DNA from: an uncultured Celeribacter sp.
Lineage (GTDB): Bacteria > Pseudomonadota > Alphaproteobacteria > Rhodobacterales > Rhodobacteraceae
DNA: 64,000 bases
Assembly (NCBI RefSeq): GCF_963675965.1
Contig: NZ_OY780935.1
Coordinates: forward strand, 372,001-436,000
Direction of reading: 5' to 3'
In this document: piece after piece, positions 43,990 to 53,835 of the stretch
Layout of the letters: the number at the start of each line of letters is the position of its first letter
Numbering within the stretch: the stretch's first letter is position 1
Notes under the pieces: model-generated
What the model was told of the DNA's origin: nothing
What the model saw: only the letters and a program-made list of their open reading frames with translations
The model's database searches: none
Made by a program: the position numbers and the translations under genes

Positions 43990-46080
43990 TCAGAAGCGGA
44001 AGGTCCCACCAATCTGGATCGTGCGACCGCGACCACCGATCCCGGACCCGCCCATCAGATCTTCGCCCGTGTCCCCAATGCCGGTGCCTGCCTCGCGGTA
44101 GAAGGTGTCGGTCAGGTTTTCCACGCTGGCGAACACCTCGAATGTATCCGTCACCTGCCAGGACCCGTAGAGATCGATCAGAGTGTAATCATCCAGATCC
44201 ACCAGCGTGCCACTCATATCACCGAAGGACTGCATGGTCGCCACCTTGCTGTCGCCAACATAGCGCACGCGCGCACCGATTTTGGCATCGCCGTCCAGCA
44301 GCTTCATGCCCAGATCAAGCGTGGCATATGCGTCGGGCAATTCACCATATTGGTCCTGCCCAAAGCCCGCCTGTTCGGCAATCGGCTGATCGGTGTCCGA
44401 CACGGTCAGTGCAAGGCTGCCAAAGAAGCGCGGCCCGTCATAGCCCGCCGAAAGCTCTACGCCCTGCATCTTGGTTGTGCCATCGACATTGATGTAGCGC
44501 ACTTCATCGTCGGCGTCGGTCTGATAGGTGATATAATCCTCAATATCGGAGCGGAAGGCCGTGAGACCGCCCCAGAACGGACCCGAAGCATAGGCCAGAC
44601 CAAGCTCAAACGTGTCGGCTTTTTCGGCCTCCAGATCAGGATTGGTGTAGATGGTGCTGGAACCTGTTGCATGCGAGCCGCCGCCGTAGAACATCTCGGT
44701 CGCCGTGGGCGCACGCATGGTGCGGGCATAAGACGCCGACAGGGACAGAGCGTCGTTCAGATGGTAAGTGGCCGACAGCGACGGGTTCCATTCACCATCA
44801 TCACGCGACACGTTTTCCTCATCAATCACACCGCTCAGCTCATAGGCATCATAGCGCAACCCGGCCGCCAGATCCCATGCGCCCAGAATGTAGACGCCGT
44901 TGAAAAATGCCCCCGATTTGGTCAATTCCCCATCGGCATTGGAGCCGCCCAGTTCGTTCACCTCAAAATCATTGCGGGCAATGGCCAGACCATAGGTCAT
45001 CTCCAGAGAACCACCCGACAGCGCCAGACGGCTGGTGTTGCTGATATTCGCCCCGGTGCTGCGATCGGTCCCCGCGCGTCCGATATAGGTGGAGCTGCTC
45101 ACGTCATCGTCCTCGGGGAAGTTGAAATCGAGGTCCTGCCAATAGACATTTGCTGTCACATCAATCAGCGCGTTTGCGGGATTGTAGTGCAGATCGGCAG
45201 AGACGCTTTGACGTTGGGTGTCCCAGATATATCCCGACCCGCTCACCGGGAAGAAGGTGTTGTCATAGCTTTGCGCAGTCAGGTTGATTTCCGTATCCGC
45301 ATTGGGCCGGAACCGCAGTTTGGCAAGGATGCTGCGCGGCTCGTCCTGATAGTATTCGCTGGTCTCAGTGCCGTGCCCATCTTGGAACGGGCCGTTGTTA
45401 TAGCCGCTGACCGCCGCCATCGCGCCCCATTCCGCACCGCTTTCGGTGCTGCCCTGAATGGCGCCGGCGAGGGTCGCAGCAACGTCTTTGCCGTTGTTGC
45501 CAAAGGTCAGCTTGACCATTCCGCCGGTGTTGGCGCCGTCCCGGAGCACATCATCGATGCCAATGGTCCGGAAATTGGCGGCCCCCGCCAGCGCGCCCAG
45601 ACCGTCAGCCCCAGCCACAGCCCCCTTGGCGATGTCCGCAGTCGTAATCAACCCCGGATCGACAAAGACCTGATCGTCAAAGGAGCCGTTGTGGCCAGAC
45701 ATGTTGCGAAAGGTCTGCGGAATGCCGTCGATCATCGTGTTGACCCGGCCGAAGCCTTGCAGGCCGCGGATGTTCACCGCCACAGTGGGGTTGTCGGAGG
45801 GCGAACGGGTGAAGGCCCCCGGCGTCGCACGCAGCGCGGTGCCGATGTCGCCACCGTATTGTTCGGTCAGGACCTCGCCCGCGACCTCGGTCACACCGTT
45901 CGGTGTCAGGGTCTCGACCGCACCATCGGCGGCTTCATCCGGGTTTTCGATCACGATAGGCGCGAGATCCTCGATCACTTCCTGCGCCAAAAGCGCACTT
46001 GGCATGGTCGACAGCAAGAGCGCAGACGTCACCCCGGCGACGCCCGCCGCCCGTTTGGGCCAGCAGTTCTGATTAGACAT
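43990..46080 (-). CDS. TonB-dependent outer-membrane receptor (haem/iron type)
   Basis: A 696-residue receptor starting at ATG 46080 with a signal peptide (about residues 1-33, cut near AQ-EV). The plug domain contains NIRGLQGFGRVNTMIDG and the barrel ends with TIQIGGTFRF, the terminal Phe. The TonB box region (DLAPIVIEN) follows the signal. It resembles haemoglobin/haemin receptors, but no FRAP/NPNL motif of typical haem receptors is clear, so the ligand is only a guess. A promoter candidate lies at 46277-46305. Confidence 0.9.
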   Translation of the reverse strand: MSNQNCWPKRAAGVAGVTSALLLSTMPSALLAQEVIEDLAPIVIENPDEAADGAVETLTPNGVTEVAGEVLTEQYGGDIGTALRATPGAFTRSPSDNPTVAVNIRGLQGFGRVNTMIDGIPQTFRNMSGHNGSFDDQVFVDPGLITTADIAKGAVAGADGLGALAGAANFRTIGIDDVLRDGANTGGMVKLTFGNNGKDVAATLAGAIQGSTESGAEWGAMAAVSGYNNGPFQDGHGTETSEYYQDEPRSILAKLRFRPNADTEINLTAQSYDNTFFPVSGSGYIWDTQRQSVSADLHYNPANALIDVTANVYWQDLDFNFPEDDDVSSSTYIGRAGTDRSTGANISNTSRLALSGGSLEMTYGLAIARNDFEVNELGGSNADGELTKSGAFFNGVYILGAWDLAAGLRYDAYELSGVIDEENVSRDDGEWNPSLSATYHLNDALSLSASYARTMRAPTATEMFYGGGSHATGSSTIYTNPDLEAEKADTFELGLAYASGPFWGGLTAFRSDIEDYITYQTDADDEVRYINVDGTTKMQGVELSAGYDGPRFFGSLALTVSDTDQPIAEQAGFGQDQYGELPDAYATLDLGMKLLDGDAKIGARVRYVGDSKVATMQSFGDMSGTLVDLDDYTLIDLYGSWQVTDTFEVFASVENLTDTFYREAGTGIGDTGEDLMGGSGIGGRGRTIQIGGTFRF

Positions 46081-46276
46081 TGGGTTCCCCTCAGAGAGAT
46101 TTTTGTTTTGTGAGCGTGTCTGGGGAGCCAATGCTGCCTGGACCCATGCGCTACGGCATGGCGTGATTGCGCCTCGATATCAGCGCGCAAAGCACTGAAA
46201 AGACGCTTTCCCGCGACATTGAAGCCCGAAAGCTATCAGGAACCGGCAACACCGGTCCGCACGAGAAATCCCAAGC

Positions 46277-46305
46277 TGCATATTTTTTCTTATTATTTTT
46301 GTCAA
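46277..46305 (-). promoter_or_regulatory. Candidate promoter of the TonB receptor
   Basis: On the minus strand TTGACA (46305-46300), a 17-base spacer and TATGCA (46282-46277) resemble a sigma-70 promoter, with about 190 bases of leader before the start at 46080. No Fur, Irr or RirA box is convincing. Confidence 0.55.
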
Positions 46306-46415
46306 GTTTTACATTTCACGCTAGAGATGCGGCGTTGCTGCAGCGCAACAACCGCAAAGAGCCAAAGCGCCTTGGGCTACGCAGGCCCGCGTGCAAACCA
46401 GTGCGCAAAGAATTA

Positions 46416-46432
46416 GTATACCAATGTATACC
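46416..46432 (+). promoter_or_regulatory. GTATACC direct repeat upstream of icd
   Basis: GTATACC occurs twice exactly 10 bases apart (46416-46422 and 46426-46432), 73 bases before the icd ATG. Both copies contain the near-palindrome GTATAC seen in GntR-type operators; they lie on one face of the helix. Confidence 0.4.
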
Positions 46433-46504
46433 GCCCTTTCCAAAGCCATGGAAATGCGCTATGAGTCGCGCGACTCTCCCCAATCCTCCTAGGAGCGCAG
46501 ACCC

Positions 46505-47719
46505 ATGACGAAGATCAAGGTAGAAAACCCCATTGTAGAAATGGACGGCGATGAAATGACCCGCATCATGTGGGACTTCATCAAACAGAAACTGATCCTG
46601 CCCTATCTCGATCTCGACCTTCTCTATTACGATCTGGGCATCGAAGAGCGTGACCGCACCGAAGACCAGATCACCATCGACGCCGCGATGAAGACCAAAG
46701 AGGTCGGCGTGGCCGTGAAATGTGCGACCATCACCCCGGACGAAGCCCGCGTCGAAGAATTCGGCCTGAAAAAGATGTGGCGCTCACCCAACGGGACGAT
46801 CCGCAACATCCTGGGCGGCGTGGTGTTCCGCCAGCCGATCATCTGCCGCAACGTGCCGCGCCTTGTGCCCGGCTGGACCGACCCCATCGTGGTTGGTCGT
46901 CACGCCTTTGGCGACCAGTATAAAGCCACCGATTTCCGGTTCCCTGGCAAGGGGCAACTGACGATGAAATTCGTCGGCGAAGACGGCACGGAGATTGAGA
47001 AAGTCGTTTATGACGCGCCATCTGCCGGTGTGTTCCAGGCGATGTACAACCTCGACGACAGCATTCGCGATTTCGCCCGGGCCTCGCTCAACTATGGTCT
47101 GAACCTTGGCTGGCCGGTGTATCTGTCCACCAAGAACACCATCCTCAAAGCCTATGACGGGCGCTTCAAGGACATCTTCGAAGAAGTCTATGAGGCCGAA
47201 TTTGCCGAAGAGTTCAAAAAGGCCGGAATCTGGTACGAACACCGGCTGATCGACGACATGGTGGCTTGCGCCATGAAATGGTCCGGCAAATTCGTCTGGG
47301 CCTGTAAGAACTACGATGGCGACGTCCAGTCCGACACCGTTGCGCAGGGTTTTGGGTCTCTGGGTCTGATGACCTCGCAACTGATGACCCCCGATGGCAA
47401 GATCGTCGAGGCCGAAGCGGCCCACGGCACCGTCACCCGCCACTATCGCCAGCATCAGGCGGGCGAGGCCACCTCGACCAACTCGATCGCCTCGATCTAT
47501 GCCTGGACCGGCGGCCTGAAGCACCGCGCCAAGCTCGACAACAATGAACAGCTGATGCGCTTTGCCACCACCCTGGAAAAAGTCATCGTCGACACCGTCG
47601 AAAGCGGCTTCATGACCAAGGACCTCGCCCTGCTTGTCGGCCCCGATCAGAGCTGGCTGACCACCATGGGCTTCCTTGAAAAAATCGATGAGAACCTGAA
47701 CAGGGCGCTGGCAGGCTAA
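46505..47719 (+). CDS. icd: Isocitrate dehydrogenase (NADP)
   Basis: A 404-residue NADP-dependent enzyme of the citrate cycle making 2-oxoglutarate. The substrate segments SPNGTIRNILGG, RHAFGDQYK and DDMVACAMKWSGKFVWACKNYDG, and the cofactor loop EAAHGTVTRHYRQH are the features of the eukaryotic-like NADP-IDH type. AGGAG stands before the ATG. 2-Oxoglutarate ties it to nitrogen control, but no direct link is seen here. Confidence 0.97.
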   Translation: MTKIKVENPIVEMDGDEMTRIMWDFIKQKLILPYLDLDLLYYDLGIEERDRTEDQITIDAAMKTKEVGVAVKCATITPDEARVEEFGLKKMWRSPNGTIRNILGGVVFRQPIICRNVPRLVPGWTDPIVVGRHAFGDQYKATDFRFPGKGQLTMKFVGEDGTEIEKVVYDAPSAGVFQAMYNLDDSIRDFARASLNYGLNLGWPVYLSTKNTILKAYDGRFKDIFEEVYEAEFAEEFKKAGIWYEHRLIDDMVACAMKWSGKFVWACKNYDGDVQSDTVAQGFGSLGLMTSQLMTPDGKIVEAEAAHGTVTRHYRQHQAGEATSTNSIASIYAWTGGLKHRAKLDNNEQLMRFATTLEKVIVDTVESGFMTKDLALLVGPDQSWLTTMGFLEKIDENLNRALAG

Positions 47720-47756
47720 GCCGCTGCATCACCGCACAAATTTCATGCAAATGCAC

Positions 47757-47785
47757 AAGGCCGGGGCAACAACCCCGGCCTTTTT
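47757..47785 (+). terminator. Rho-independent terminator of icd
   Basis: AAGGCCGGGG pairs with CCCCGGCCTT around 6 bases, then TTTTT; 38 bases after the icd stop. Confidence 0.9.
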
Positions 47786-47937
47786 GCCTCACGGACCTTG
47801 CCCTCGGCCCTCGCGGTCGACAAAACTGGCGACGCTGCCGCGCTCAAGCCTTCGCCAGAGCCAGCCGTTTCACCCGCCACAACGGGGCAGAAACAGAGAT
47901 TTGACGACCACAAGCGAAAGACCCACAGAGGCTCCTC

Positions 47938-48507
47938 ATGAAGAAATTTACCCTCTCCGCCCTGATTGCCAGCCTGATGGCATCCCCTGCCCTGGCCCAT
48001 TTGCCACCGGAACAACATGGTTCCTTTATGGCCGGCGCCTCGCATCCGCTCTTTGGCTTGGATCACATTCTGGCCATGGTGGCCGTTGGCATCTGGGCAC
48101 TGCAGATTGGCGGTCGCGCCATCTGGGCCGTGCCCGCGGGCTTCGTCGGCGCAATGACGCTGGGCTATATCGCGGCTGGATTGGGCGCGCCGCTGCCGGT
48201 GGTTGAACCGACCATTCTGGCCTCGACCCTTGTCTTTGGCCTGCTGGCCACCTTTGCTCTGAAACCGGGCCTGGCGGCAGGCATCGCGATTGCCGCGTTT
48301 TTCGGCCTGTTCCATGGTCACGCCCACGGCGCCGAACTTGGCTCGGCGACCGCACTGAACTTCGGTCTTGGGTTCATCCTGGTCACAGCCCTGCTGCACG
48401 CCACCGGCGTCACACTCGGTCAGCTGCTGGCCAAGGCGCACCCCTACGCCCCGCGCGTTCTGGGCGCCGCCTCGACCCTGCTGGGCGCTTCGCTGATTTT
48501 CGGCTGA
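47938..48507 (+). CDS. HupE/UreJ family membrane protein
   Basis: A 189-residue protein with a signal peptide (MKKFTLSALIASLMASPALA) and about five membrane segments. HPLFGLDHILAM and FGLFHGHAHG are the His-rich HupE/UreJ motifs; members are thought to move nickel or cobalt. No hydrogenase or urease genes are in the window, so the metal and partner are unknown. Confidence 0.9.
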   Translation: MKKFTLSALIASLMASPALAHLPPEQHGSFMAGASHPLFGLDHILAMVAVGIWALQIGGRAIWAVPAGFVGAMTLGYIAAGLGAPLPVVEPTILASTLVFGLLATFALKPGLAAGIAIAAFFGLFHGHAHGAELGSATALNFGLGFILVTALLHATGVTLGQLLAKAHPYAPRVLGAASTLLGASLIFG

Positions 48508-48536
48508 GCCGCCCGTTCACAAACTGCAATCTTTCT

Positions 48537-48570
48537 TCGCAGCCAACCCATGTTGGCTGCGATTTTTTTT
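48537..48570 (+). terminator. Rho-independent terminator of the HupE gene
   Basis: TCGCAGCCAAC and GTTGGCTGCGA form an 11-bp stem with a 4-base loop, then TTTTTTTT; 30 bases after the stop. Confidence 0.92.
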
Positions 48571-48655
48571 AGCATTCCTGCGTCAGTGAGACTCTGTTTG
48601 CGCCTTCAATGCGACGCCACTGGACAGGTCAGCAATGCTGTCCTAGATGTGAGCC

Positions 48656-49279
48656 ATGCCAGCACCTGTTCCGATTCCGCAATCCGCCCAGAAACACAGC
48701 GTCCTTGAAGATCTTCAAGGGTTCTCGATCGCGCTGATCACCACGGCGATCGGGTTGGTTATCATTGCCCAGCTCGGCTTCATCACCGGGCAAACCGCCG
48801 GGCTCGCGCTGGTGATTTCCTATCTGACGGGCTATTCCTTTTCCTGGGTCTTCTGGCTCATCAACATCCCTTTTTATGCGCTGGCCTGGTTTCGCATGGG
48901 CACGGAATTCACCGTCAAATCCGCGCTTTGCGTCACAGTCTTGTCGGTTCTGGTGGCGATCATTCCCGACTGGATGTCCTTTGAACATCTTGATCCGCTG
49001 TTTGGCACCGTCGCCTTTGGCATTCTCACGGGCTACGGCCTGCTGGGCACCTTTCGCCACAAAGGATCTCTGGGCGGTCTGGGCGTTGTCGCGCTTTACG
49101 CGCAGGACCGCTTCGGCATCCGGGCCGGGATCGTGCAGCTGGGGTTTGACGCCGTACTCTTTACCGTCGCTTTCTTCCTTTTCGAACCGAGCCGGGTTCT
49201 GTATTCCCTTCTGGGCGCGGTGATCCTGAATGGTGTGATTGCCTTCAATCACCGCCGTGATCGCTATATCGCGGATTGA
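48656..49279 (+). CDS. YitT family membrane protein (first of a tandem pair)
   Basis: A 207-residue protein with five to six hydrophobic segments, the segment GTFRHKGSLGGLGVVALYAQD and the closing NHRRDRYIAD. It lacks the C-terminal DUF2179 domain of longer YitT proteins. The next gene (49311) is its paralogue with the same layout. Function unknown; a transporter or export role has been proposed for the family. Confidence 0.86.
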   Translation: MPAPVPIPQSAQKHSVLEDLQGFSIALITTAIGLVIIAQLGFITGQTAGLALVISYLTGYSFSWVFWLINIPFYALAWFRMGTEFTVKSALCVTVLSVLVAIIPDWMSFEHLDPLFGTVAFGILTGYGLLGTFRHKGSLGGLGVVALYAQDRFGIRAGIVQLGFDAVLFTVAFFLFEPSRVLYSLLGAVILNGVIAFNHRRDRYIAD

Positions 49280-49310
49280 ACGTAGAGCGCCCCAGAGACG
49301 GAGACCCCAT

Positions 49311-49937
49311 ATGGCCCAGCCCGATGCCCGCCAGACGCCGGAAGGCGAACACCACAGGCTGTTCGAGGATGCGCAAGGCCTGCTGTTCGGCACCATCATG
49401 TGCTCTTTTGCCCTGCTGCCCCTGCGCACATTGGGGCTTATCACCGGACAGATTGCTGGCTTTGCCGTGCTGGTATCCTATGTCACCGGCTGGCCCTTTG
49501 GCTGGATCTTCTTTGTGGCCAACCTGCCCTTCTACTGGTTCGGCTACAAACGCCTCGGCCTGCGCTTCATGCTGAAAACCTTTGCTTCGGTCGCCATGCT
49601 GTCGGTGTTCACCGAATGGTTTCCCTCGTTGGCCAGTTTTGAAAATCTCAACCCGCTGTTCGGCGCAGTCATCTTCGGATTTGCGACCGGCGCCGGTCTG
49701 TTGGCAATTTTCCGGCACGGCGGCTCGCTGGGCGGGATCGGCATCATCGGTCTCTATATTCAGGACGCGACCGGATTTAAGGCGGGCTACGTGCAGCTAA
49801 TCTTTGATGCCTGCCTGTTCGTTGCCGCCTTCTTCATCCTGCCGCTGCCGCTGGTGATCTATTCCTTGGTCGGCGCGGTTGTCGTTAACCTTGTCATCGC
49901 CATCAATCACCGCAAGGATCGCTACATCGCGATGTGA
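49311..49937 (+). CDS. YitT family membrane protein (second of a tandem pair)
   Basis: A 208-residue protein, the clear paralogue of the preceding one: same order of segments (AIFRHGGSLGGIGIIGLYIQD, closing NHRKDRYIAM). It starts at ATG 49311, 31 bases after the first copy, so they are probably cotranscribed, and the SMR protein follows 31 bases later. Confidence 0.86.
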   Translation: MAQPDARQTPEGEHHRLFEDAQGLLFGTIMCSFALLPLRTLGLITGQIAGFAVLVSYVTGWPFGWIFFVANLPFYWFGYKRLGLRFMLKTFASVAMLSVFTEWFPSLASFENLNPLFGAVIFGFATGAGLLAIFRHGGSLGGIGIIGLYIQDATGFKAGYVQLIFDACLFVAAFFILPLPLVIYSLVGAVVVNLVIAINHRKDRYIAM

Positions 49938-49968
49938 CCCCGGTTCAGGCCCTTCAAGGATCGCCCCC

Positions 49969-50304
49969 ATGCCCAAACATTATCTGTTCCTGCTTGCTGC
50001 GATCCTCTCCGAGGTGATCGGCACCTCAGCGCTGAATGCCTCGCAGCAGTTTACCCGGCTGGTGCCTTCGGCTGTGGTGATCATCGGATACGGCCTGTCC
50101 TTCTATTTTCTGTCGCATACGCTCAAGGTCATGCCCGTCGGCATCGTCTATGCCATCTGGTCTGGCCTCGGGATCGTCTTCATCACGCTGATCGGATTGG
50201 TGATCTTTGGCCAGAAAATCGATCTGGCCGCTGCTCTGGGCATGGGACTGATCCTTGCGGGCGTTCTGGTCATTCACATCTTCTCCAAAACCGTCGGGCA
50301 CTGA
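49969..50304 (+). CDS. Small multidrug resistance (SMR) efflux protein, EmrE-like
   Basis: A 111-residue protein with four membrane segments. The essential Glu of SMR proteins is Glu15 in LLAAILSEVIGTSAL, and the YGLSFYFLSHTLKVMPVGIVYAIWSG segment is typical. It exports cationic compounds by proton antiport. It starts 31 bases after the YitT pair, possibly in one operon. Confidence 0.9.
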   Translation: MPKHYLFLLAAILSEVIGTSALNASQQFTRLVPSAVVIIGYGLSFYFLSHTLKVMPVGIVYAIWSGLGIVFITLIGLVIFGQKIDLAAALGMGLILAGVLVIHIFSKTVGH

Positions 50305-50415
50305 ATATCGGCACATATTGGGGTTTTTCCGCACCCATGCGCTTTAAAGCTGGTGTTTTCTGCCTTTGCAGGGTAGGCGCGTGGCAAGACATGTTTGACA
50401 CGGAAAACGCACCCT

Positions 50416-52236
<1,821 letters not shown>

Positions 52237-52263
52237 GCACAGGTAGATCGCATGAATTGCAAT

Positions 52264-52292
52264 GGCCCGCCCTCACCCGGCGGGCCTTTCTC
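52264..52292 (+). terminator. Terminator of typA
   Basis: GGCCCGCC and GGCGGGCC form an 8-bp stem around 7 bases, followed by TTTCTCT (a weak T-run). It lies 28 bases after the stop. Confidence 0.75.
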
Positions 52293-52412
52293 TATGCACC
52301 CAACCCGCCTTTCGCCCGCAGCAGACGCAGGGACGCGCAGAAACTGTGCGCGCAGGGCCCTGCCCTGAACCGGAATGCGTGATATATATCGTGCAACGAA
52401 AGGAGCGCCGAT

Positions 52413-52979
52413 ATGCCCAAACTTCAGACCCAAGGGGTGCATCACATCACGATTACCGGTGCTGACCGGCAGTCGACAATCGACTTTTGGGAGGGTGTGC
52501 TGGGCATGCCCTTCGTCTTTGAACAGCCCAATCTCGACGCCCCGGAACAGGGGCATCTCTATTTCGATCCCGGCGATGGCCGGTTGATCACGGTGTTCAC
52601 ATCAGAGGACCGCAAGCCCGGGCGCAACCGGATCGATCAGGGACCGGGCTCGCTGCACCATCTCGCATTCAACGTGTCGAAAGTCACTTTCGATCAGGTG
52701 GTCGTCCGCCTTGACGCACGGGGTGTCAAACATTCCGGCGTCAAAGATCGCGGGTTTATGGATTCTATCTATTTCCGGGAACCGAATGGCATACTGATTG
52801 AACTGGCATCCTATCGGTTCGAACCGCCGGCAGGCTGCAACCACACCGACGTGCTCCACCGCGCCCATCTGATCCGCGTGGCCGCAGGGGATGACCACAT
52901 CGCCCCGGTGCATCTGGCCGATGCCATCGAAGAGCTGATCGCGGAGAGAACGCACACGCTTTCCTCATCCCAGAAGTGA
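52413..52979 (+). CDS. VOC (glyoxalase/dioxygenase-like) protein
   Basis: A 188-residue metal-dependent VOC protein. Two halves of the fold are visible: VHHITITGADRQSTIDFWEG (with a metal-type His), then SLHHLAFNV and FREPNGILIELAS (Glu). It may be a ring-cleaving dioxygenase or lactoylglutathione-like enzyme; the substrate is not known. It overlaps the convergent small membrane protein gene by 15 bases. Confidence 0.9.
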   Translation: MPKLQTQGVHHITITGADRQSTIDFWEGVLGMPFVFEQPNLDAPEQGHLYFDPGDGRLITVFTSEDRKPGRNRIDQGPGSLHHLAFNVSKVTFDQVVVRLDARGVKHSGVKDRGFMDSIYFREPNGILIELASYRFEPPAGCNHTDVLHRAHLIRVAAGDDHIAPVHLADAIEELIAERTHTLSSSQK

Positions 52980-53240
52980 GACCAGCGCCAAAAGCAAAAG
53001 CCCGCCGCCCAGAAGCAGCGGGCCTGCAACAAAAAGGGCAATGAGGGCATAGAGGATCCCGCCATAGGGGATTCCCAAGCGAGACGTCAGCCCGTCGATC
53101 AACACGGCACTGAGTGGCGCCATCACCACCCCCGCCAGAAGCGAGGCTAAGAACAGTTCTCCAAAGAGAAACGTCCCGATTTTGAAACCGATGAACTCTG
53201 CGATGAAGGCTCCGAAAGCGTCTGCGATCTCCCGGAACAT
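52965..53240 (-). CDS. Small membrane protein, hypothetical
   Basis: A 91-residue protein with three hydrophobic stretches (about 7-22, 27-48, 58-90) and no catalytic motif. It lies in line with the DUF1330 pair on the same strand, 11 bases after the first DUF1330 stop. I do not recognise the family. Confidence 0.7.
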   Translation of the reverse strand: MFREIADAFGAFIAEFIGFKIGTFLFGELFLASLLAGVVMAPLSAVLIDGLTSRLGIPYGGILYALIALFVAGPLLLGGGLLLLALVSLLG

Positions 53241-53251
53241 CCTCGCCCCCG

Positions 53252-53539
53252 TTATTCTTCGGTTTCAACAACCATCAGTTCGCGTTCAGAGGCGCCGCGA
53301 GCATGACTCAGGGCCTCTTGATACTCCGGCGAATGATAGCACGCCACGGCCGCCTCGACGCTGTCGAACTTGGCGACCACATTACGCGGACGTTCCTTGC
53401 CCTCAAGCTGAACATAGCGCGCAGCGCGGGCAATGAATTTACCTCCGTGTTTGGCCACGGCTGGCCCGGCCAGCTTGGCATATTTGCCATAGGCCTCTTC
53501 ATCCGTCACGGTCACATGGGCAATCCAGAGTGCGGGCAT
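53252..53539 (-). CDS. DUF1330 family protein (first of a pair)
   Basis: A 95-residue dimeric alpha/beta-barrel protein. DUF1330 landmarks are PALWIAHVTVTDEEAYGKYA, the conserved RGGKFI-type segment (HGGKFIARA) and YHSPEYQEAL. Function unknown. It follows the second DUF1330 gene by 11 bases. Confidence 0.88.
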   Translation of the reverse strand: MPALWIAHVTVTDEEAYGKYAKLAGPAVAKHGGKFIARAARYVQLEGKERPRNVVAKFDSVEAAVACYHSPEYQEALSHARGASERELMVVETEE

Positions 53540-53550
53540 TGTCTATCTCC

Positions 53551-53835
53551 TTAAACGCCGTCGACAATCACGATATTGCGCCGGGAAGTACGCAGCGCAA
53601 TTGGCAGAATTTCCTGATATTCCGGTGAGTTGTACCACTTTTTTGCAGTTTCGCGATCCGGAAACTCGATCACCACGAAACGCGAGGGACTCTCACCCTC
53701 CACCTGTTCGGGGGCGCCGCCTTTGACCAGGAAGCGCCCGCCCCAAGCCTCGGCCTGCGCGACAGTCTGCGACGCGTAGGTCTGATAATCCTCCGCGTCG
53801 CTCACCTCGATCGTGGCAATGATATAGGCGCTCAC
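53551..53835 (-). CDS. DUF1330 family protein (second of a pair)
   Basis: A 94-residue DUF1330 protein, paralogous to its neighbour (YIIATIEVSDAEDYQTYA, WYNSPEYQEI). It starts with GTG overlapping the alaS stop (GTGA), so it is translationally coupled to alaS. Function unknown. Confidence 0.88.
   Translation of the reverse strand: MSAYIIATIEVSDAEDYQTYASQTVAQAEAWGGRFLVKGGAPEQVEGESPSRFVVIEFPDRETAKKWYNSPEYQEILPIALRTSRRNIVIVDGV

Larger units (their letters stand above)
46081..46504. other. 424-base region between the TonB receptor and icd
   Basis: It holds the receptor promoter (46277-46305, minus strand), an AT-rich tract (about 46280-46320), and near icd the direct repeat at 46416-46432. I see no open gene, tRNA or hairpin-type RNA. 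Confidence 0.6.

Noticed and set aside
44350..46113. 587-codon plus-strand frame opposite the TonB receptor
   Set aside because: Antisense shadow of the receptor; no coding signature of its own.
48600..48660. Hidden gene or RNA in the short gap before the YitT pair
   Set aside because: The gap is too short and carries only the HupE terminator and a ribosome-binding region.
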